Shown piece after piece: positions 59,128 to 64,000 of a stretch of 64,000 nt of DNA. Numbering within the stretch: position 1 is the stretch's first letter; each line of letters starts with the position of its first letter. The position numbers were made by a program, and so were the translations under genes. This stretch comes from CADEER01 sp965216585 (GTDB lineage Bacteria; Desulfobacterota; Binatia; HRBIN30; CADEER01), in contig CBDCGC010000003.1 in the NCBI GenBank assembly GCA_965216585.1, positions 1,798,001 through 1,862,000 of the forward strand, in the 5' to 3' direction. The notes under the pieces were generated by a model that was not told where the DNA came from, did no database searches, and saw nothing but the letters and a program-made list of their open reading frames with translations.

Positions 59128-60060
59128 ATGACGAACATTCTGGAAACCAGAAACCTGTCGAAAGACTACCGGAGCGATTGGACCTTTCGCCCAACGCGGG
59201 TGCTGAGCGACCTCGACCTCCAGGTGCAACGGGGCGAATGTGTCGGCCTGCTGGGTCCCAACGGGGCCGGAAAAACGACCACGTTCAAGCTGATCCTGGG
59301 CTTCCTACGCCCCACCACGGGCGAGATTCTCTTCGACGGCCATCCCATCACCCCCGAGGCGCGAACAGACATCGGCTTCCTCCCCGAGCGCCCTTATTTC
59401 TACGAGTATCTGACCGTCGACGAAACCCTGAGGTTGTTTGCAAGCCTCTACGGAATCGACCGTCAGACGCGATCCCACCGAATCGATGAGATCGTCGCCC
59501 GCGTCGGTCTCACAGACAAACGCGGAGCTGCACTCAACGCCCTGTCCAAGGGGCTGCTCCAGCGCGTCGGAATTGCCCAGGCGATTCTCGGCCAGCCACG
59601 ACTGTTGGTCCTCGACGAGCCGATGTCCGGCCTCGATCCGATCGGGCGCAAACAAATGCGCGATCTCATCGGTGAAATCCGCGACGGTGGCAGCAGCGTC
59701 ATCTTTTCTTCGCACATTCTGTCGGACGCCGAAGCTCTATGTGATCGCGTCGCCATTCTGACCAGCGGCAAACTACGCGACGTGGTCGACCTGGCCGACC
59801 ACAAAGAAGCCGACCACTACGTACTCGCCATCGAAGGATCAACTGACGAGCTCTCGAGAGCGCTGATCGAGATCGAGTGCACGACGAACCAGGCCGATAC
59901 CAAGACCGTAGAAATCAACCTCTTCAAACGCAGCGATCTCGACCGCGTCGTCGACCTCATCCGGAGCCACGGCGCATCCCTCGTCAAAGTAGAGCCGAAA
60001 CAGACCTCCCTGGAAGAGCTTTTTTTGCGCCATGTCGAAGCTTCTCGAGACAATCACTGA
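59128..60060 (+). CDS. ABC-2 type exporter, ATP-binding protein
   Basis: 310 residues. Walker A GLLGPNGAGKTTTFKLILGFLRPTTGEILFDG; Q-loop region FLPERPYFYEYLTVDETL; the signature at NALSKGLLQRVGIAQAILGQPRLLVLDEPMSGLDPIGRKQM (the LSGGQ position reads LSKGLL, with Walker B LLVLDEP); H-loop IFSSHILSDAEALCD. It belongs to the GldA/NosF-like class. Its end overlaps the next gene by 29 bases. The permease encoded after that gene is the likely partner. Confidence 0.9.
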   Translation: MTNILETRNLSKDYRSDWTFRPTRVLSDLDLQVQRGECVGLLGPNGAGKTTTFKLILGFLRPTTGEILFDGHPITPEARTDIGFLPERPYFYEYLTVDETLRLFASLYGIDRQTRSHRIDEIVARVGLTDKRGAALNALSKGLLQRVGIAQAILGQPRLLVLDEPMSGLDPIGRKQMRDLIGEIRDGGSSVIFSSHILSDAEALCDRVAILTSGKLRDVVDLADHKEADHYVLAIEGSTDELSRALIEIECTTNQADTKTVEINLFKRSDLDRVVDLIRSHGASLVKVEPKQTSLEELFLRHVEASRDNH

Positions 60061-61747
60061 GGCCCGCACCGCGCGAGCAATCATCGCTGCCTCGGCGGTG
60101 CTCGTGTATCTCAATACCTTCAACAACGGGTATACCTTCGACGATTACGCCGTCATCGCCGAAAACCAACTGGTTCAACAGGGTTCACCCATCGATATTT
60201 TCTCCCAGTACATCAGCATGCCAGGCTCGATCTACCGGCCACTGACCCTGGTGACTTTCGCCGTCGACGAAAGATCTGGTCTCAACCCGCTCGGCGGGCA
60301 CGTCGTCAACGTCGGGTTGCATGCAATCGTCTCACTTCTCACATACTCACTAGCCACCCGCCTGCTCGTGTCTCCGAGCGCGCAACTGACATCCGGTCTT
60401 CTCTTCGCGCTTCACCCCGTGCACACGGAGGCTGTTGCCAGTCTGGTCGGCAGGGCGGAGTTGCTGGCGGCGTTGTTGGCGTTGGCAGCCCTCGTCACCT
60501 TCGCTCGCTACATCGAGTCGAACCAACGCCGGTGGCTGACAGCCTCCCTTCTGTTGTTCGCGCTCGGACCTTTTGCCAAGGAAAACGCGCTAACTGTTCT
60601 GCCGCTCGTTCCCATCCTCGGTTGGCAGATGCGTAGGGGAACGAAACCTCGCGACCTCGTGACGGTCACCCTGGCTTTCTTGGCAGCGGCGGCCCCCTAC
60701 CTGGTCCTCCGCACGAGCGTGCTGGGTGGACTGACGTTCCCCAACACCATCCATGCCCTCGACAATCCGCTTGGTTATCTTCCCCTCCGAGAACGCCTGG
60801 CAACCGCTATCGCCATCGTCGGGGACTACGTGGGCCTGCTTGCCCTGCCAATTCGCCTATCCGCCGACTACTCTTTCGATCAGGTTCCAATCGTCACATC
60901 AGCCTTGGACGGACGCCTGCTCTTGGCGACTACAGCGGCGGCCTTGGCTGTAGCGGCATGCTGGAAGTACCGGCATACGGCCGCTCCCTACTGCCTTCTC
61001 TTTTTCCTGTGCACACTGAGCCTGACCTCGAACATTCCGTTTACGATCGGCACGATCAAAGCCGAACGCCTCCTCTATCTCCCGTCGGTGGGCTGGTGCA
61101 TCGGTATCGGACTCTTCATCGGAGCAGCACTGCGGCACCGGTACGCGATCGTTGCGCCCTGCCTTGCCCTGATGCTGGTGTTCTTCTCCGCGCGAACTTG
61201 GATTCGGAACTACGACTGGGCTGACAACACCAAACTATTTCGCGCGACCGCCACCAGCTCGCCAAACAGCGCCAAGGCTTTGTACAACTATGGACTCGTT
61301 CTGCAGCGCAAGGGAAAGTTGAAAGAAGCCAGGGTGTACCTGCTCCGCGCCCTCCAGATCCTACCTTCGTACTCGAGTGCCGGCCAGGTGATCGGAAGCA
61401 TCTACGAACAAAAGAATCTAGCCGCTGGCGCATTGGATTGGTACAGCAAGATGATTCAAATCACTTGGGACGCTCGCACCTCCCACCTCGGCCTGGCGCG
61501 GGTCCGCCTCAAGCTCGGTGAGCTCGACGCTGCCGAAGCGATTCTGCGTACGGGTCTGGACCGCTGGCCAAATGATCCGAGTTTCATCCTCGCGCTCGCC
61601 GAAGTACTCTCCCTGCGAGGCGATGATTTCGAGGCAGGCATGCTCATCGATCGCTTCGATCAACTCAAATGGATCAAGCCCAGCTCGCGAGTCGGCATGG
61701 CCGAATCACGCATGCAGATCGCCAATACGATAGGATGGCCGTCGTGA
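60032..61747 (+). CDS. TMTC-like GT-C glycosyltransferase with C-terminal TPRs
   Basis: 571 residues. The first luminal loop has VYLNTFNNGYTFDDYAVIAEN (the FDD motif of GT-C enzymes and the N-terminal motif of TMTC/DUF1736 proteins). About ten membrane helices; LFALHPVHTEAVASLVGRAELLAALLAL is a very conserved TMTC motif, and SNIPFTIGTIKAERLLYLPSVGW another. From about residue 410, TPR-like units (AKALYNYGLVLQRKGKLKEARVYLLRALQILP, AAEAILRTGLDRWPNDPSFILALAEVL). Eukaryotic TMTCs are O-mannosyltransferases of secreted proteins. Here it overlaps the ABC ATPase gene by 29 bases and lies inside the pilus locus, so pilin or surface-protein glycosylation is plausible but inferred. Confidence 0.82.
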   Translation: MSKLLETITEARTARAIIAASAVLVYLNTFNNGYTFDDYAVIAENQLVQQGSPIDIFSQYISMPGSIYRPLTLVTFAVDERSGLNPLGGHVVNVGLHAIVSLLTYSLATRLLVSPSAQLTSGLLFALHPVHTEAVASLVGRAELLAALLALAALVTFARYIESNQRRWLTASLLLFALGPFAKENALTVLPLVPILGWQMRRGTKPRDLVTVTLAFLAAAAPYLVLRTSVLGGLTFPNTIHALDNPLGYLPLRERLATAIAIVGDYVGLLALPIRLSADYSFDQVPIVTSALDGRLLLATTAAALAVAACWKYRHTAAPYCLLFFLCTLSLTSNIPFTIGTIKAERLLYLPSVGWCIGIGLFIGAALRHRYAIVAPCLALMLVFFSARTWIRNYDWADNTKLFRATATSSPNSAKALYNYGLVLQRKGKLKEARVYLLRALQILPSYSSAGQVIGSIYEQKNLAAGALDWYSKMIQITWDARTSHLGLARVRLKLGELDAAEAILRTGLDRWPNDPSFILALAEVLSLRGDDFEAGMLIDRFDQLKWIKPSSRVGMAESRMQIANTIGWPS

Positions 61748-62514
61748 ACAAGGTATTCGCACTGGCCCTCAACACGATGCGCGAAGCGATTCGCAATCGC
61801 GTCCTTTACTCGGTGCTCGCCTTTGCGATTCTCCTCGTCGGCATTTCAGCGATCTTCGGCTCGGCCTCGATCGGCGATTCGAATCGCTACGTCAAGGACT
61901 TCGCTCTGATGGCGATCTCCCTCTTCGGGGTCATCATCGCCGTCATGCTCGGCGTCAACCTGCTGCATCAGGAGCTGAGCAAAAAAACGATCCTCAATAC
62001 GCTTTCCAAACCAGTTGCTCGCTGGCACTTCATTGTAGGCAAGTTTCTCGGCCTGCTGGCGACCCTGACGCTCATTCTCTCCGGCATGGCCCTCGGCCTG
62101 GCACTCTTCATGTCCCTGATTGAAGGCTACTTCGACTGGGGCATTCTCCTCGCCACCGCCGCTTCGCTACTCGAAGTCATGATCATCATCGCATTTGCGG
62201 TGTTCTTTTCTTCGTTTCTCGTAACACCCACCCTGGCAGGACTCTTCAGCATAGGTTGCTTCATTGCCGGACGCTCGACTCAATACCTCGACTACTTTTT
62301 CAGTGAGGACATGAGCCCGTTGCTGCAAAGCGGTGCGCGCTGGCTCAGCGCTCTGCTGCCCAGACTGGACCATTTTCTGCTCGCCGATCGCTTGGTACAC
62401 GAGATCCCCCTCGAACCGAGTACCTTCCCCTACCTGGTTGGCTATGCACTCTTTTACACGGCGACGCTTCTCCTCTTGACGGTCCTCATCTTCGAGCGAC
62501 GCGAGTTCAAATAG
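61744..62514 (+). CDS. ABC-2 type exporter, permease protein
   Basis: 256 residues from GTG 61744, which overlaps the preceding stop (GTGA) and has AGGA 5 bases upstream; ATG 61735 would add three residues. Six hydrophobic helices: VLYSVLAFAILLVGISAIFG, DFALMAISLFGVIIAVMLGVNLL, FLGLLATLTLILSGMALGLALF and others. Motif NRVLYSVL and KTILNTLSKPVARWHFIVGKFLG are typical of NosY/ABC2_membrane permeases. Forms an exporter with the ATPase encoded two genes upstream. Substrate unknown. Confidence 0.88.
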   Translation: MNKVFALALNTMREAIRNRVLYSVLAFAILLVGISAIFGSASIGDSNRYVKDFALMAISLFGVIIAVMLGVNLLHQELSKKTILNTLSKPVARWHFIVGKFLGLLATLTLILSGMALGLALFMSLIEGYFDWGILLATAASLLEVMIIIAFAVFFSSFLVTPTLAGLFSIGCFIAGRSTQYLDYFFSEDMSPLLQSGARWLSALLPRLDHFLLADRLVHEIPLEPSTFPYLVGYALFYTATLLLLTVLIFERREFK

Positions 62515-62521
62515 GCTGCCA

Positions 62522-63286
62522 ATGATCGAGCTCTTCATCTTCGTCTTCGCGTCCATGGTGGGCTCGTTCCTCAACGTGTGCATCCACCGCATCCCCAGCG
62601 GCGACTCGGTGGCCTTTCCCGCGTCGCATTGCCCCGCGTGCGAGTCACCCATCAAACCTTGGGACAATGTCCCCATCCTCTCCTACCTGATGCTGCGCGG
62701 CCGCTGCCGCGTCTGCGCGGTGCCGATCTCGGCGCGCTACCCGCTCGTCGAAGCATTGACCGGACTCGCCGGACTCGCGGTGTTTCTCTTTTTCGGTCCC
62801 GTTCCGCAGGCGCTGCTCTGGTTTGCTTTCCTGGCCGCGCTGATCGTCATCACCTTCATCGATTTCGATCACCAGATCATTCCCGACGTCATCAGCCTTC
62901 CCGGGATCGCTGTCGGCTTTCTCGCGTCTCTCCTCCCCGGCTCGCCTACCTGGATCGACTCGGCCATCGGCCTGCTCGTCGGCGGCGGCATTCTCTGGGC
63001 CATCGCCGAGGGCTACCTCTGGCTGACCGGTCGCGAGGGAATGGGCGGTGGCGACGTCAAGCTGCTCGCCATGATCGGCGCCTTCCTCGGCTGGAAGGCG
63101 ATTCCCGTCACCCTGATGATCGCCTCGCTCAGCGGCACCCTGATCGGCGTGATTCTCATGCTGCGCCGCGGCGAAGGCCGGCAACTGGCAATTCCCTTCG
63201 GCCCCTTCCTCGCCCTCGGCGCCGTCGCGGCACTCTTTGCCGGCGGACCGCTACTCGAGTGGTACCTGAGTATAACCCGTATTTAG
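62522..63286 (+). CDS. pilD: Prepilin peptidase / N-methyltransferase PilD
   Basis: 254 residues. N-terminal cytoplasmic domain with two CxxC pairs (CPACESPIKPWDNVPILSYLMLRGRCRVC) for zinc; VNVCIHRIPSGDSVAFP opening; then six helices with the two aspartates of the peptidase: FIDFDHQIIPDVISLPG and GGGDVKLLAMIGAFLGW. Cuts the leader from PilA and minor pilins and methylates the new N-terminus. It is the last gene before the minor-pilin promoter. Confidence 0.95.
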   Translation: MIELFIFVFASMVGSFLNVCIHRIPSGDSVAFPASHCPACESPIKPWDNVPILSYLMLRGRCRVCAVPISARYPLVEALTGLAGLAVFLFFGPVPQALLWFAFLAALIVITFIDFDHQIIPDVISLPGIAVGFLASLLPGSPTWIDSAIGLLVGGGILWAIAEGYLWLTGREGMGGGDVKLLAMIGAFLGWKAIPVTLMIASLSGTLIGVILMLRRGEGRQLAIPFGPFLALGAVAALFAGGPLLEWYLSITRI

Positions 63287-63290
63287 TACG

Positions 63291-63338
63291 ATAATTGTAT
63301 AGTTGACAACTGTCATACGCTCCTGTATACCCGACAGG
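63291..63338 (+). promoter_or_regulatory. Sigma-70 promoter of the minor-pilin operon, apparently leaderless
   Basis: TTGACA (63303-63308), 17-base spacer, TATACC (63326-63331). Transcription would begin near 63338, immediately before the ATG at 63339. The -35 box lies in a TGACA-AC-TGTCA dyad (63304-63315) and ATAATT (63291-63296) stands upstream, as before pilB. Confidence 0.5.
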
Positions 63339-63782
63339 ATGCGAAACCGGGGTGTCACCCTCTTCGAGCTATTGGCGGCTATGAGTCTCTTGTCGATTCT
63401 CATGGGAATTGGCATTGCGACGACGCGGGCCCTGCGCGACGAGTGGCACCTACAAGCGGCTGTGCGTCAGATCGTTCTCGACCTGCGTACAGCCCGGGTT
63501 GCTGCGATCGCATCTTCGCGCGCGCGCCGCCTTCGCTTCGAAGTCCCCGGTGGCGCCTATCACAAGGAGATCGAATCCGACCGGCAGACCTATGCCGAGA
63601 TTGAAGCGGTCGAGTTGCCAGCAGGCATCGAAATCACCTCTTGTACGGGGCGCAACGATGCCATCGGCTTCCGGCCGCGCGGCAACGCTGGAGCCTTCGG
63701 CACGGTACGGCTGGCCGACGCGAGGGGGGAAACGCGCGACATCGTCGTCAGCTTCGCCGGTAGGGTGCGCGTGCGAAGGTGA
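63339..63782 (+). CDS. Minor pilin of the FimT/GspH type
   Basis: 147 residues from ATG 63339. Prepilin motif NRGVTLFELLAAMSLLSILMGIGIA with cleavage after Gly and Glu at mature position 5. The body has the GspH/FimT pattern LQAAVRQIVLDLRTARVAAIASSRARRLRF and a beta-rich end. It should be part of the pilus tip complex. Its stop overlaps the GTG start of the next minor pilin (GTGA). Confidence 0.88.
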   Translation: MRNRGVTLFELLAAMSLLSILMGIGIATTRALRDEWHLQAAVRQIVLDLRTARVAAIASSRARRLRFEVPGGAYHKEIESDRQTYAEIEAVELPAGIEITSCTGRNDAIGFRPRGNAGAFGTVRLADARGETRDIVVSFAGRVRVRR

Positions 63783-64000
63783 ACAATCTCTCCCATCGAG
63801 GTTTTGGAACCGTCGAGGCGCTCGTCGCAATTGCTTTGCTGGCAATCGCCGCATCTTCGCTGGCGCAGGCGATCGCGACCTCGATGGCGTCACGCCGGGA
63901 AAGCGCGGACTGGGTCCGCGCAACCGAGATCGCGGTCGGCATCTCCGAGCAGATGCGCGGCGGCGACTTCGAAATCGCGGAGCTGCCGGAAGGATTCGAG
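63779..64000 (+). CDS. Minor pilin of the PilV/FimU type (cut by window end)
   Basis: GTG start at 63779 overlapping the FimT stop; 74 residues visible, open at the right edge. Prepilin motif RGFGTVEALVAIALLAIAASSLAQAIA with Gly before Phe and Glu at mature position 5. The segment SMASRRESADWVRATEIAVGISEQM resembles PilV-like minor pilins. It forms an operon with the FimT-like gene and probably further minor pilins and PilY1 outside the window. Confidence 0.75.
   Translation, partial: MNNLSHRGFGTVEALVAIALLAIAASSLAQAIATSMASRRESADWVRATEIAVGISEQMRGGDFEIAELPEGFE

Overview
The window is high-GC, densely coded chromosomal DNA of a Gram-negative bacterium: it has lipoproteins, Tat and Sec signals, a type IV pilus, sigma-54 regulation and ECF sigma/anti-sigma control. 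The short pilin resembles those of Desulfuromonadota, and the catabolic content (tandem acyl-CoA dehydrogenases, thiolase/DUF35 pair, MaoC pair, molybdenum hydroxylase) fits an uncultured deltaproteobacterial-type lineage (Desulfobacterota, Binatota or Myxococcota sense). That placement is inference. I saw no rRNA, tRNA, CRISPR array, transposase or prophage.

Layout. 1-2.1 kb: end of a VWA-like membrane protein, then an ECF sigma / anti-sigma / Spy-like operon with an RpoE-like promoter. 2.1-9.8 kb: amidase, AhpD-like, TrpF-like, enoyl-CoA hydratase, an A/T-richer patch of small genes with antitoxin remnants, a class IV aminotransferase and a sulfotransferase. 10-12.4 kb: two tandem acyl-CoA dehydrogenases. 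12.4-17.7 kb: an MddA/NnrU-like membrane methyltransferase with a textbook sigma-54 promoter, divergent from a 1434-residue AAA+/Fis-HTH/cyclase-like/ATPase/TPR regulator, with four GAACCAC half-sites between and across them. 18-28.3 kb: transaldolase, then a leftward operon for an ethylbenzene-dehydrogenase-type molybdoenzyme (fused di-haem c/haem b gamma subunit, alpha, a small protein, beta, TorD-like chaperone) followed by PHP and two MaoC-fold genes. 28.5-30.7 kb: solute-binding lipoprotein, TauD-like dioxygenase, VOC protein. 30.7-38.4 kb (leftward): transglutaminase-like, lipoprotein, DUF35, thiolase-fold, alpha/beta hydrolase, UbiB-like kinase, LarB, ThiL. 38.5-42.3 kb: DUF1330, secreted propeller-like protein, LppC/LpoA-like lipoprotein. 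42.4-52.1 kb: housekeeping genes dnaJ-dnaK-grpE (leftward) and recO, glyQS, ppdK, aroE (rightward). 52.2-64 kb: type IV pilus locus pilB, pilC, a membrane PilS/PilR hybrid, pilA, a TPR-like protein, an ABC exporter with a TMTC-like GT-C protein between its two genes, pilD and two minor pilins, the last cut by the window edge.

How it fits together. The pilus locus looks self-regulated: a membrane sensor fused directly to a sigma-54 AAA+ domain lies just upstream of a pilA gene with a near-consensus -24/-12 promoter and an upstream dyad. The methyltransferase/giant regulator pair shows the same logic with a different binding motif. Spread over separate operons are all the part types used for steroid or isoprenoid side-chain shortening (heteromeric acyl-CoA dehydrogenase, MaoC pair, thiolase-like enzyme plus DUF35, C-H-hydroxylating molybdoenzyme). 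This suggests, but does not prove, catabolism of a hydrophobic terpenoid- or sterol-like substrate.
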